Counted from the stretch's first letter, positions 23,101-34,439 are shown. The stretch: 64,000 bases of DNA from Silene conica (GCA_029255685.2 CM055320.2:10588614-10652613), one strand, 5' to 3'. Program-made: numbers and translations. Notes: generated by a model from the sequence alone, not told the origin.

Positions 23101-24340
23101 GATTTGTAAAAGGAGACTTATCTTTATAGGATAATAAGCTTACCCAAGGTTTTCAATGCTTCATCACACCCTAATGATTTTAAACTCTGACCATATGCTG
23201 ATTGAAGCCTCTGACCAGTTGCTCGAAGAAGCAATGCAGCAGCAAAATCTGCAACCACAAATAGCAAACTATATCCAAGTGTTGATCTTGAGTTTTACAA
23301 TGCCGTTTTTCTAATAAGAAATTTACTTTATTCAGTTCAGTTATGCTAATTTCAATTCAGCACACAATTAGTTACTCCCAAGATCTTTTACCTATGATGT
23401 CAATTCATACCAATTTTAATTACGATTTAAATACCAGATGCATTATATACTGCAAGTGGTTTACGAGGTTTGCAAAAGCTATTCAGTTTGTTCGTCAAAA
23501 TTAAGTTTAGTTCAGGTAAGCTAAATTCAGCTGAAAAACAGATCCTGTTGTCTTAAGAAACCAGCACGGTAGCAAAATTAAGTTCAGTTCAGGCAAGCGG
23601 AATTCAGCTGAAAATCAGATCATGCTGTTTCCTTAAGGTATTCAGTTTGTTCGTCAAAGACGGCACACACATATAGGAAAACTAGAAATGAAGATCCAGT
23701 ATATTGAGTATTACCTGCACAAAATGTGGCCGGGGATTCCGTTTCTTCGCGATCGCACCAAATAATGAACAAATTAGCAAATTACCACAAATCCGAGAGC
23801 AAAAAAGGCAGATGAATAAATCACGATATGTAATGGTACCTCGGAATAGTCAAAGGACCGAGCAGCGATAGTAGCAGCGGAGAGCCGTGATACATAGACC
23901 CTATAAAAACATGAATTTGAATTCATTTACTAATTCCGTCTCGATCATTTGTTTACCTTTGATATTCATTTTAATTGGAAGTAAAGAAAGGAGGGGTGAC
24001 CTGCGTAAGGAGAGATAGATGCATTGTTCTTCAACCAGTAACCTTCCGCCACTGACAAAAGAAATACAAAAATCAGTCGCAGATAAACAAACTAGTTTTA
24101 AACTCGTGCAAATTAATGGAAAAGAGAGAAGCGAAGATTACAGCGGCGGAGGGAAGTGAGTGGAGTGGAGAGTTCGGGACGAGAAGCCAATTGAGTAAGA
24201 TTGTTTGGGAAGAAATAAATAAGAGTGAGTCTGAATAATATTGTTGCAATTCCCCATTTCCAGAATGATATCTTCTTCATTGATACTGCCAGTGATGGCT
24301 TCAATTCTTCTTCTTTCGTAAACTCAGCCGCCTTACTCAT
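17118..24340 (-). CDS. PIGU: GPI transamidase subunit PIG-U (CDC91 homologue), 14 exons
   Basis: PIG-U is an ER-membrane subunit of the GPI transamidase, which attaches GPI anchors to proteins. Coding exons, 5' to 3': 24340-24142, 24051-24001, 23900-23840, 23758-23715, 23248-23144, 22610-22476, 21778-21702, 21189-20936, 20017-19961, 19868-19696, 17945-17895, 17813-17728, 17640-17584, 17195-17118. They total 1428 bp (475 aa) in one frame. Family landmarks: LASRPELSTPLTSLRR, GSMYHGSPLLLSLLGP, SGDIAALVYLWNPLT, YFFAEVFEFFRNFF, LAIRLKHRPCFLAFV and LLSPVMHNLWIW. ATG 24340 is the first in-frame ATG. The protein is very hydrophobic, as expected for a multi-pass subunit. Exon 11 has a GC donor (GGCAG|GCAAGT), and exon 10 must end at a weak GTGTTC donor to keep frame. 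Exon 4 keeps frame only with a TG acceptor; the nearest AG (after 23745) shifts the frame. A TRIM lies in intron 10. Confidence 0.9.
18997..19549 (+). mobile_element. TRIM (miniature LTR retrotransposon) in PIG-U intron 10
   Basis: Two 203-bp LTRs (18997-19199 and 19347-19549) start TGTAACACCCC and end GTTGTTACA. The primer binding site TGGTATCAGAGC (19202-19213, initiator Met tRNA type) follows the first LTR, and a purine tract (AAGTGGGGGAG) precedes the second. The internal region is only 147 bp and has no coding capacity. The 5-bp target duplication TCCAA is intact at 18992-18996 and 19550-19554. I saw no difference between the LTRs, so the insertion is recent. The LTR contains a CTCACATCGGTAGAATGTGAGG stretch, a style seen in other plant TRIMs. 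Confidence 0.95.
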
Positions 24341-25103
24341 TCTCTCTCGAGCATGAAGAAATCGAGGGGTATAGTTGTGGAGGAGCAATCAACAATGGCT
24401 TGAATGGCTTTGCGAGCTGACGATTGTCGGGGATCGTTGTTGTTGCTGAACACGGGAGGATGGAGGATGAAGATGGAGCTCAGAAAATTTTAAAATTGAT
24501 ATGGTGATGGGAAAATGGGGAAGTTGAATGGGAGTTGAAAGTGCAATCGGGTCGGGTTCTTAATTTGGAGGTTTGTTAGCAGCCTCATTTTGTATCTTAT
24601 TATTTCGTGTATTCCTATATTACGTGAATAATTATGCGTCACTTTATATTACTTTATTTATGTTTTAAATACGTTTTATTCAATTATATTTGTTGTCATT
24701 TCAATTAGTATGCGTAGCTAATTCCTTATTCTAGAGTTAAAAGGGGATCGACAAAAATAATTAGGGGTTAATTATTTATTCAATTACGTCCCCAACTATC
24801 ACTTAATTGTTGTTTTCAATATGATTGAGTAATTACTGACTAGAGTTAATTGATCAGTGGCAAATTAAGATTATTGTTAACCAAATTAGGACTCTGAAGG
24901 GCATATAATAGTTGGTAGAACGAACCTAATCATAGAGACCACTGACCAAATGTTAAGTTCCTAATCTAAAGATGCATTAATTTAACCAAACTTGTAGCCT
25001 TATATAGTTTGTTTATGTTTATTGAATGATTATAAATCCTCCTAAATGGTATTCGTTGTGAACCTAAGACCCTAGACTCGTTTAATATATTTGAATTAGT
25101 TTA
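24341..25103. other. PIG-U promoter side and intergenic
   Basis: This holds the 5' leader and promoter of the minus-strand PIG-U gene (from 24341 rightward) and AT-rich spacer. No further gene seen. Confidence 0.5.
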
Positions 25104-25404
25104 GGGGCGTCATTTCGTTCAAAAGGTCGAAAAAGATCGGAATGAAATGCGATACAACGAGGGAATGGATTTAGAACCTCATACAAGTTAATTTATGTTT
25201 GGTTCACTCCAAAATTGTAGGCGAGAAATATAGTTTGAAACTTGGGAGGAGGCTGAGTATAAGATTTTAAAGGGTTAGGCGGAGTTAGAATTCAAAGAAA
25301 TTAGAATCCTGAATTTCTAACTTCTTTTCAAAATGGTCAAACCAAACACTACAAATCAAGAATTGATTAATCCATTCCTTCCAACTTTCCCGACCAAACA
25401 CCCC
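25104..25404. mobile_element. Harbinger-like MITE
   Basis: Ends GGGGCGTCATTTCGTT and ACCAAACACCCC are partly inverted copies, flanked by TTA at 25101-25103 and 25405-25407. At 301 bp and non-coding, this fits a Tourist/PIF-Harbinger MITE, though the left terminal repeat is diverged. Confidence 0.55.
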
Positions 25405-25988
25405 TTAATTTATAATCTTCATTAGTTATAATCAAAATCAAAGTTTAATGACTCATTAGTTTAAAATTTGTTCAATGTAATAAGTAAGCTTATTTTCATC
25501 TCGTTGCGATTCGATCCCTTATTTCACTATGTGCCCTTAGGGTACTTTAGAATAGGAATACGACTAAACCCTCCCGTCAATACTTTATGAATCACTTCTC
25601 TGAAATATAACAATGTTATCACAAAATGGCTTTCCGTATTAGAAATAAAATGCGATAAAACCAATTTGACTCCATCAATTATTTGTTATTATTTGTTATG
25701 AGTACGGAAATTGTATCTCAAATGCTCTCGTCTGGCAAAAAATGTAGAACAATTAAAGGGATGAAGGTGTGTTAGAAATCAGAGTGCCCCTTCCATTTCT
25801 CACCTGCTATTTGCTGAATTGAGATGGTTGTTTCATGTTTGTGACATAAAATCGGAATCGGCATTCTTTTTTTTCCAGATAAGATCAGATAGACTTATCA
25901 GCAAAAAACAAATTCAGCTACAAACATGGCCAAAAGGGCAATAGGCATTAAAAAAAACGGTTCGAACTATTGAATGGCTCCATAGGTA
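25405..25988. other. Intergenic, 3' flank of the YOS1-like gene
   Basis: No coding signal. The part near 25900-25988 is expected to hold the 3'UTR of the minus-strand gene at 25989. Confidence 0.4.
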
Positions 25989-26222
25989 TCATCCAGAGAC
26001 GAGCTTAACAACAATGGTGATGACGTTCAACATAATCAAGGGTATCCTCATATATTGTGCTGCATAAATAAGGCCTACAAGCTGCTGTTTAAGTGTCTGT
26101 CGTCTGCCCGCAGAGGCCTCGGTAAAACTTAATCCCTTGGGAGCAAGAAACCGGTCCTCGTTCAGTATAGCCAATGCATTAGCCAACAGCAGGAACCCTT
26201 CTAGAAGCGTCCACAAACCCAT
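25989..26222 (-). CDS. YOS1-like / IER3IP1 family small ER-Golgi membrane protein
   Basis: This 77-aa protein is the normal length for the Yos1/IER3IP1 family, small membrane proteins of the early secretory pathway that act in ER-to-Golgi vesicle traffic. It starts MGLWTLLEGFLLLANALAIL (first hydrophobic helix), has the family stretch LNEDRFLAPKG, and ends with a second hydrophobic helix, MRIPLIMLNVITIVVKLVSG. The coding part is a single exon. ATG 26222 lies three bases inside the exon, directly after a splice acceptor (TTTTGCAG|TGA, 26226-26228), so there is a 5'UTR intron. Spacing and orientation show no link to PIG-U beyond shared strand. Confidence 0.93.
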   Translation of the reverse strand: MGLWTLLEGFLLLANALAILNEDRFLAPKGLSFTEASAGRRQTLKQQLVGLIYAAQYMRIPLIMLNVITIVVKLVSG

Positions 26223-26225
26223 TCA

Positions 26226-27753
26226 CTGCAAAACCAAACCACCTCATTTTCATCATTCTCGATGATTTATTTCACTACCGATACTGCTAGAAGTACAAAG
26301 TTAGCTAGTGAGATATCAATCTCTCATCTGAGACTAACCCAAATCCTATCATGTTTCTCATATAATTACAAGACTAATGAGCTAGGCTCACGTGTAAAAC
26401 CCTCAGTTACAGGGTTTCTGTGAGTGAGATATATTCAACTCGTGACTGGTTCATCTAACATACAAAAGTCATTTGCTCCCTCCAATCTCCTCAGTTGGAT
26501 AAGGTGAACTTCCCAGACTACTTAACTAATGAGTGATAAAGGCGTAATTGGTTCCTGCGTTATTGATGTGTGTAGAAACGGGTTTCCTCCACCATTTGAG
26601 CTGCGCAGTTGCCAACATGGTTAGGGTACAACTTTCTATTTGAGCTCTATACTACTTAATATTTCTTCCTATCCTTACCCCATAGCTCTCACTGCTCTTA
26701 CCCTGTAATAAATCGATTCAACTTATTCGCCAAAGAAGGAAACCTCTAGTCTAAAGGTCCACAAGCCCGTTCACAACAAAAACCAAAGCATATAATTCAG
26801 TCATTACGAAGGACTAATTTCAGAGGGCGAACGAAGATACCATAAGAATCATCTTTTCAATTAAACAAACAATCAGCAAGCAGCACGAGCATATAAAATG
26901 TCATCCAATACTAGACGACCTGCTAATGGATCGAAGAAACAAGAGCCTCCACCAAAATCTACAAAGGGATCTGTTAACACATGTCTTTGTTCGTTAACCA
27001 CCTCAGACAGGTAAGGTGAGCTTCATAGATTAATACACTAACGAGCGATGACTGACTAGCCAACAGACCCGACACCACGGGTGCTCCGTTATGGGACCAG
27101 AATTGGTTCCTGAATCTATGAATCGTAATCTACTTCAAGTTTGCCCATTTCACAATGAAGTCACTTGGTTATCACTAGTATTTTCCCGTTTCTATCAAAT
27201 CCCACTGTTCTAGACTTCTAGTTCTAGTTGTAATTTTGAGAGACTGATCGTGACCAGTTCAAGATTCAACATAATACACTGATACCCGATAGATCAGGTG
27301 GTCAGTTATGGGACCAAAATTGGTATCTGAATCTATGAATTGCAAGCCAAAAATGACAGGTATCTGGTTAGAGTGGGAATCAAATCCCAGTATTGTAATT
27401 CTAATTTTGAGAGACTGATTATGAGCATTTCTAGTTCTAGATTCAACCAGCAATGCTCAACCTTGAAAACTATCAATTCTACAAAATTTCTTCACCTTCC
27501 AAACAAAAGCTTAAAAACCCCATTGAAATTAGAGCTTTAACAACTTAACTTCAAAGGCTAATTCTCATTATAAATCCATTAACAGGCTACCATTGAAAAT
27601 AACACAAATTCTAAGCTTAAATACAGTCAAATCCGTATCTCTCCAACTTTGATTCAAATATTGAAATAAATATTTACAATTATAGAAAGCCAGATCAACT
27701 TTAATTAAAAAGGCAACGAAAATAAAAAAGAAAAGAATAATACGAAATATTAC
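26226..27753 (-). other. 5'UTR intron of the YOS1-like gene
   Basis: Predicted donor ATCAAG|GTAATATT at 27753-27752 and acceptor TTTTGCAG at 26228-26226 bound a 1528-bp intron ending just before the start codon. Leading introns of this size often raise expression in plants. It contains a diverged direct duplication (about 27085-27270 and 27295-27455). Confidence 0.65.
27085..27455. repeat. Diverged direct duplication in the YOS1 5'UTR intron
   Basis: Blocks such as GTTATGGGACCA, CTGAATCTATGAAT and AATTTTGAGAGACTGAT occur in the same order at about 27091-27255 and 27305-27420. Confidence 0.7.
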
Positions 27754-27839
27754 CTTGATAGAAGGACGATCAGTGCGATGGAACTGAGAAAATCAGAAGG
27801 AGATGTTCAATTGTTCATGTACTCGGTCGTTTGGAGGAA

Positions 27840-28758
27840 TTGAAGGGATTCGGTCTGTTTGCTCTACAAGAATTGGAGGGATTGGGTCGGGGATCGTGTA
27901 CACACGGTTCTGATTTTTCCTGACCCGACTGATCTGAATTGTTTTGATTTTGCCTGACCCGATCTGTTCTGAATTCGAAATGAATTTTCTAAACTCGTAT
28001 TTTATTTACGGAAATTTTTATAACAATCACTTGCTTCTTAGGCGGGCAGTTTTGGGATTCATGATGTTAGACAACACATGAGCTTAATTGTAAATTTAGT
28101 ACTGTCTCCGTCTCGTTTATATGCTTACACTTTATTTATTTTGCGGAAGGACTTGTTAAGTTTTTAGCTGAAAAGTATTTTCTCCGTTAGAGCATTTGTT
28201 TACTTTTGTTTTTACCATAAACTTCAAGGAAAGAGAAGAGTACCAATAATTTAAAGAATTCAAATAAGTAGTCATAAGGAATTCCCGATTATTATTGTTA
28301 AGATGGATATTTTTAACACGCTCAACCGATGAGCCTAACTCATTTTCCTAATGATAAGACGTCACTACGTGGTACTAACTATCAATCTTGGTAGACCCGT
28401 CCATTGACAAGTTCAGAAGGTTCTAATAATCGGGACCCAAAAGTTCCCGGGACCCAAAACTCAGTAGGGTTAGAGTATATTTACTTTTTCTTGTACTGAA
28501 TTATCACTAATATGCCTTGTTATAATGGTTAGAGCATTATTTTTTAACTAGATGTCCATAGTTTGAGTGTTTGTATTTGCCTAATTGCCTTTAACAAAGT
28601 GTTTTTTCTATTTTTTATTTTTTTTATCCAAACAAAATTGAATCTTATCATCTTATATTTTCAAATAACCTTATGTACAACAAAAAAAATAATTTTTGTG
28701 TCCTCTAAAAACACAACTTTTTTTATTATTATTTTTTAAATAATTGTTTGCTTAAAAG
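27840..28758. other. Intergenic, no gene seen
   Basis: AT-rich spacer on the promoter side of the YOS1-like gene. Around 28107-28200 CTGTCTCCGTCTCGTTTA and TTCTCCGTTAGAGC hint at a broken Stowaway-type element. Confidence 0.35.
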
Positions 28759-28760
28759 TA

Positions 28761-29018
28761 CTCCCTCCATTTTTTTTATATCACCCAATTTTTTTATACA
28801 CGTTTGCCAATACTCATTTTGTTTCGATTATATCTTTAGCTACATACTACTAAAAATTATAAAATTTTGATATTCTTAATCCTCTTATCAAGACAAATTA
28901 AAAAAGATCTCACATGAATATATTTCCGTGAACGGATTGAGAGAAAATCGACGTTGAATACTCGACTGTGAATAGTGCCAAAAAGGGGAATGGGGTGATA
29001 TAAAAAAAATGGAGGGAG
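28761..29018. mobile_element. Stowaway-like MITE
   Basis: Long terminal inverted repeats (CTCCCTCCATTTTTTTTATA and following CACCC at 28761-28787, with its near-perfect inverse at 28992-29018). TA precedes the left end; CA stands after the right end, probably a mutated TA duplication. At 258 bp and non-coding, it is typical of Tc1/mariner-derived MITEs. Confidence 0.8.
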
Positions 29019-29500
29019 CACTATTTAGGATTTCAAATTGGCAGTTTAAACCGAACTTCCTAAAATTACTAGACGACTCTGAATCTCGGTACCACCCTCT
29101 CACATGCATCCATTATTTTAAGAATTCTAACACTTATTATATGTGGCATAGTAACGTTGAGATTATGTGTGAGCTAGTGACGCTAACTCATTTTGCTAAC
29201 ACGGGTAAATCATATTCGTATTTCATGAAATGCCATTTTTAAATTAAATATAAAATTAATCTTTACCGTATCATTTACATGATAGTTTTATATTATCAAT
29301 TACGAAATACTACTCTTATGACTTCAGTTAAGGAAAATCCTTAATAGATTAAAATTATAGTAAAAGTAGATTATTTATTTATTTTAAAAAAAAACAAGTA
29401 GATTAGTTCTTGACAGCATAAAAAACCAAATTATGGAAAGTATTATGTAATGGTATTAGGATTAGGAAAGTTAAGCCAGTTGTACGTTCCCTCAAATTTC
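29019..29500. other. Intergenic, upstream region of the PHD-finger gene
   Basis: No gene or clear repeat recognised. Confidence 0.4.
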
Positions 29501-29504
29501 CCAA

Positions 29505-29532
29505 CTCCCTCCCTCCCTCCCTCCCTATATAA
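29505..29532 (+). promoter_or_regulatory. Core promoter of the PHD-finger gene (pyrimidine patch and TATA box)
   Basis: A run of CTCC repeats leads directly into TATATAA (29526-29532), about 127 bp upstream of ATG 29659. This leaves a 5'UTR of roughly 95-100 bases if transcription starts about 30 bp downstream. Confidence 0.65.
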
Positions 29533-29658
29533 GAACAAGAACCCTCCCCCTTTTGGATTACTCCATTCCAACTTCCAAGAATTCAAGAATCATTAATCAC
29601 AGATTGAAAAAAAACTCAAAAACTCAAGAACGTAAACAATAATAATAGTAATTAATCA

Positions 29659-30228
29659 ATGGGGGATAATAATTGTCGTTGTTATGTTTGTGGTGTTGAA
29701 GGATATAAAGAACTTCTGATTGATTGCGTACAATGTTCCCAACTCTTTATTCATAAATATTGTTTGGGGATTATACCGGGAAGCTTAGAAGATAAACAGG
29801 GCATCGACTGGGTTTGCTACTACTGTTCTGAGCCTGAAACCAGCGATCAACCGTCGGTTTCGACATCTGATAGTGAATATAAATCCATGGTTTTGGTTGA
29901 GGAACAGCCTAAACCATTGCGCACATTGTTGCCAGATGAGTACATTAGCAAGTCAGAGACGACAGAGATAGCAGAGCCTCTTGAAATTATGAGGGGTGTG
30001 GTCTTGCTCGTAAGCCCGTCTGGGGAAACCATCATCATGTATGATGATGACTCGACTTTATCCCAAGGTTTTCCGGGTTTTGTCTCGAGCGACGTGGTCA
30101 AGACGAAGGTAGTCCGGACAAAGAGGAAGCGGGAATTGGAGAAATTGGACTTGGTTGGGATCAGGAGATCGCCTAGGTTTACAAGACGTAAATTGATGCA
30201 TAAGTCGAAGGGCCTTCTTGCTTACTGA
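29659..30228 (+). CDS. Small PHD-finger protein
   Basis: This single-exon 189-aa protein has an N-terminal PHD-type zinc finger with all eight ligands in C4HC3 order: C8-x2-C11, C23-x2-C26, H32-x2-C35, C53-x2-C56, with the usual Trp (W51) two residues before the last pair. PHD fingers generally bind histone H3 tails; this compact form resembles the finger of plant AIPP2-like proteins. The middle is acidic and Ser-rich. A strongly basic C-terminus (TKRKRELEK, then RRSPRFTRRKLMHKSKG) is a likely nuclear localisation signal. There is no other domain, so it may work as an adaptor in a chromatin complex. A TATA box sits at a sensible distance upstream. Family is clear, exact orthology is not. Confidence 0.85.
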   Translation: MGDNNCRCYVCGVEGYKELLIDCVQCSQLFIHKYCLGIIPGSLEDKQGIDWVCYYCSEPETSDQPSVSTSDSEYKSMVLVEEQPKPLRTLLPDEYISKSETTEIAEPLEIMRGVVLLVSPSGETIIMYDDDSTLSQGFPGFVSSDVVKTKVVRTKRKRELEKLDLVGIRRSPRFTRRKLMHKSKGLLAY

Positions 30229-30595
30229 TTACGTACTACTCAATTTCTTGATTTCGTAGTAATTCTGTTCTTAAGTATGGATTTGTAATTAGTAGAAGAT
30301 GATTATTTTTTATGACTATCTATATTGTTAATGTTAAGTCATTATAGAAAGAAATTTAAGTGTTTTTTTTATGACCGAGTATATTACTACTAATTATATA
30401 ATTGCATAATTTTGTTTAAATTGTTTTATCGATTAGACTTTGCGCTCAATCTTTCATCGTACTGAATTTTACCAATAACTATTGTGTTTTATCTTAACAT
30501 TCATAAGCAAAAATTGGAAAAGGTAAACAATGATTATCATAACATTTTTACCATCATCATAAAAAATATTTGGTACATTGATACGAGGGGTGAAC
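30229..30595. other. 3' flank of the PHD gene, no other gene
   Basis: AT-rich. A 26-bp block ending AACATTCATAAGCAAAAA (30488-30513) recurs with one change at 30756-30781 inside the neighbouring LINE fragment. Confidence 0.5.
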
Positions 30596-30601
30596 CCGAA
30601 A

Positions 30602-30793
30602 CTAGCTAGCTATTATGCGGCCGCGGCCCATCGAAAGACGGATAATCCAAAATAGTTGGAAGAGTGTTTGAATGACCCCTTGATTTGTGAGGCAAACAGT
30701 TACTCGATTAGCTTCCCTGTAACAATCTTCCAGCTTGATGGTCCAGCTATCGTCTTTTATCATAACATTCATAAGCAAAAACTGTGAGGCCAT
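30602..30793 (-). pseudogene. LINE RNase H fragment
   Basis: On the minus strand it reads WTIKLEDCYREANRVTVCL followed by TNQGV, which matches the end of plant LINE-type RNase H domains (YREANR.AD.LANQG). Only about 60 codons remain, and no poly-A tail or target duplication is clear. Confidence 0.65.
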
Positions 30794-31043
30794 CTAATGC
30801 ATTCAAGTTTTCATGTTAGCATCATGAACAGCGATGCGTTTAGCTATTACGGTTTTCTTGAGTCTCGGCCGGACTTGGACGCACTTTCGAACATTTGAAC
30901 ATATGTTGAATACCGAATACAGAGAAATATATACTCGCGTCTAACATCTTTATACGAAATATACAATTGACCATTCTCGAACAAGGTATATGAATTTCAC
31001 TGCATTCTGAATATGCAGTGAATTTGGTTCGAGTTTGATGTGA

Positions 31044-32726
31044 TCAGGATAAACTAAAGTTTCGCCACACGAATGGACCCTTTGCCCGCTTTGCTTCCAT
31101 TATCTTCAATACCAAAAGTTTCCACATGGTCTCATCTTTCTTGGTTTGTACCCTTATTTTTTCTTTGAAGTGCCTGAAAAGCGCGAAAATATGTTAGTTT
31201 CACAAATCACAATGGCGCTTCAGTTGTCGTGTCAGATCAGTGGCAAATCGTTGTGGTAGTTTGAAGGAGGCCGGATAATCAGGGGTGAAGCCAGCCAATT
31301 TCAAATGACTAACTACTTGGGCTATGTAACACCGGTGTTATTGTAACAAAGAAGCCAAACGAATAACCAACATTAAGATGCTTACTTGCAGAGAGGAACA
31401 TGGCAAGACTCTTCAGGCTCATCGCAGATTCGAGAATGAAGTTCAAGAAGTTGCCACATACGCTTGCAATGGACACAGCCACCTGGAACCCTGACTTTGC
31501 AACTGAAAAAGTGACGAATTAACGCTTCAACCCCCTTGCATGCTGAAAAGCCACAGGAAGATTGGCTTTCTTTTAGTGATTTGTCTCGAGGCCCAATCGT
31601 GCTGCAACCATCGTTGCATATGTGGATAAGGGCCTCAACAGCTTCGTGAAGTTGCAAGTATACCTTTTTCTCTTGTGTCGTACGCTTCTTCTCTCCCTTT
31701 CTCTGCAACAATGAACTATTTATTAGATGGTTGCACAATCAGCTAGTATTTATAAACTATACAGGACTGAATAGAAGTTGACTTACAGATCCTTCTTCAA
31801 CGACCGACTCCAAAAGCTCTTGTTCGAGATCAGGATTAACACGCCTCATTACCTTCCACCCATCAGTAGACGCAACTTTTGTAAAGTGTCTTACAACCAT
31901 ACGAATGCATATGAGGGTAAGCCTAGGAGCATCACAGTTTCTTGACAGTTGGAGAACGTCTATTACATTTTCGTAGGTCAGACAACAGTTCTCCAGATAC
32001 TTCACACAAACTCGTTTCAGTCGAGGAGCAACAAAAGAATGTGATAGAACTAACAAGTGCAGAGCAAACTTCTTCATATCTTCTTCTTCATAACTACAAT
32101 AACAATACGATGTGCGTGCCACATAAATTTACCAAATTCAGAGAAAGATGTAAAAATGTAAAAGTATATTAGTCAATTAACATACCAAGATGAGTATAAG
32201 AAACGGATAAATGCGCAAACAGCTCCATGAGGTACCCCAGATATCTTGATATGTCGGACACCGTTGTTAGGCTTTGAATCTTGCAGACACTTTCCTAGCA
32301 CAGGTGATGCAATACTCTACACAGAGACATAATACAACGCTAAGTAATCATTTAATCAACTATGCGAGAAGTTGAGAATAGAAGAAGGTGATAGGAGTTA
32401 AGTACCAGAACACAGAGATGTGCAGGAACAGTTAACTGATCTTGGGTAGAAATGAAGACATCAGCCCCATAGCCGGTCTTGAAAAGCTCGTCCCATAAAT
32501 CTCTTGTTTCTTTGGGGATCATGCTAAATTCTGACAATCGCTTTCTATAGTTTCTGATTGAAATGATGGGTCCAGCTGCTAGAGGAGGTGGAGTAGGGAT
32601 ATCTTTCTTTACAATAATGGCAGTTGTACTGCTTCGAGTCTCTTGCTCTTTACTTATTTCGTAAAACTCATGCGGATATATGATTTCCGGGAGGGCCAAC
32701 GGATAATCACACATAACGGAAGCCAT
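31044..32726 (-). CDS. BTB/POZ and TAZ domain protein (BT family), five exons
   Basis: BT proteins pair a BTB domain (CUL3 ubiquitin-ligase adaptor and dimerisation) with a TAZ zinc finger and a C-terminal calmodulin-binding segment; in Arabidopsis they act in nutrient, hormone and gametophyte programmes. Coding exons, 5' to 3': 32726-32406, 32316-32186, 32093-31787, 31702-31386, 31173-31044, all GT-AG and in phase, giving 401 aa, normal for the family. The BTB starts near residue 85 ([20 protein letters not shown]) and runs through exons 2-3. The TAZ lies at about 270-365, with [39 protein letters not shown] and [17 protein letters not shown] supplying Cys and His ligands. The tail ([15 protein letters not shown]) is the usual basic, amphipathic end. 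It looks intact. Confidence 0.93.
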
Positions 32727-32729
32727 CAA

Positions 32730-34371
32730 CTGTAAGAGCGGCCGACCTGATCAAAGTCGAATTACAATCATTAAATAACAAACCCTAAGAAGTAAGAACA
32801 GAGTAAACTGAAGGATTATAAATATCAATCTAGCTGTGAAAACCAGTATGTTCAAGTAAATAAAATCACATTTTACTTGATTTTCACTGTCGCTGCAAAC
32901 AGTAAAAGTTTCACTCTTTCGCATACATGTCTCTAGTCGATAGGTACATAACTTCTATGTCCAGACTCCAGAGTTACGTAAATCATACAACCGTGACAAT
33001 ATGATTAATCACACAATACTCATTCGTTAAATCCTCGAAACAATATCAATCAATTATCAATATGAACATGTAGATGCATTTCTCGAGTGACCCATATGTG
33101 GCACATGATCCTATGTATCAAATTTAACAATTAATTGATTACGTGAATTCTTAAGATTTGCAAATGAACTAGCTATTACACGAGCGAATCAGACCCGAGG
33201 TTACTAAGTTAATCATGATTTTCTCTACCACAAGACGGAATAATCATAAACTAAATCGTTTAGGCAAATTACATTCATGCACCCGAGATAATATCACTAA
33301 TTAATTATTTTAGTGGGGTATTTAGATAAAATATTACCAATTTTATAAATAATAATTATATAAAACGGTTTTATAAAGGAAGGTGATCCGTACAAATTCT
33401 GTGATCTATTGGTTGAACGTAATTGTCAAAGAGAAGCAAAGTAGGTAAGGTCACGCTTTAGCTAGCGGTTTAGAATGCCCATACAAATATGAAATATTAC
33501 ACTACGCAACTAGCTAGTTTGGTAATCCATACTCCATACAATTAAATGAAATAATACCACAAAATAAAAAGTAATTTTCCTTTATTTTATTATTCTCGTT
33601 TATAACATAAAAAATTCAGTGAGCGGTTTCTCAATAGCGTTATTATGAGACTTGGTCTCTCACGAGACCTACTGCATTTATTTATAATGGAATGAAAGTT
33701 TACAATTGATCAAAAGTTTTAACAACCACTCAATAATTATTCCAATTATTTATTTAATTTTCATTAAAATAATCTTTACAAACAAATAAATCGTTTATAA
33801 TTGAGACAAATAAAGTATTTTTATTATAAAATAATATAAAAATATGAATATAAATGTTTTTACTAATCAAATTGAATACTGGTAAATTATTTTAAGTAGA
33901 TATTATATTTACATCTAAGGTTGATCACGGTGGTCGAACTAAGGAGGATGTTACCCACTTACCCCCCAAGTATTAAAATTCTATATTTTAAAATTAAATG
34001 TTACGATCGATTTTTTTATATTTTTTTTAGGTTATTCTATTAATCATTCGTCTCCTAAAATATTTTAAACCGGATGATTAATTTTGGTTTACCATTAGTA
34101 GTAGTTGATCATATAAGTTTGAAAAGAAAATCATACAAATTAAGCAAAACATAACTGAACAAAATGACATTACATATATAATTGCACACAAATTAAGCAA
34201 AACATATCTCTAACAAAAAGTAATCCTAAACAATGTGGCGGACTCAGAATTTTTCGGTGAAGAGGGGATTGTTCAGCAAGGGGGAGTGTCCCTGCTAGCC
34301 CGCCTAAATCCGTCGCTGGCTAAATGATAATTATCAAATGTGCATGGAATGAAAAAATGAAGGAAACTTAC
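32730..34371 (-). other. 5'UTR intron of the BT gene
   Basis: A strong donor (TTTCAAG|GTAAGTTT, 34371-34370) and an acceptor (TCTTACAG, 32730-32732) three bases before ATG 32726 bound a 1642-bp intron. The leader exon would lie at 34372 to about 34440. No other gene is seen inside; the stretch is AT-rich. Confidence 0.65.
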
Positions 34372-34439
34372 CTTGAAATGGGTGATGAAAGTGAAAGTAG
34401 GAAATTGAGAATGCAAGGAATAAGAGAGAGATGTAGAAT

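Noticed and set aside
22631-23101. 156-codon plus-strand open frame
   Set aside because: It lies across an exon and intron of PIG-U in antisense, with low-complexity Lys-rich content and no recognisable domain.
24341-24388. N-terminal extension of PIG-U up to 24388
   Set aside because: The codon there is TTG; the first in-frame ATG is 24340, and the family N-terminus aligns downstream of it.
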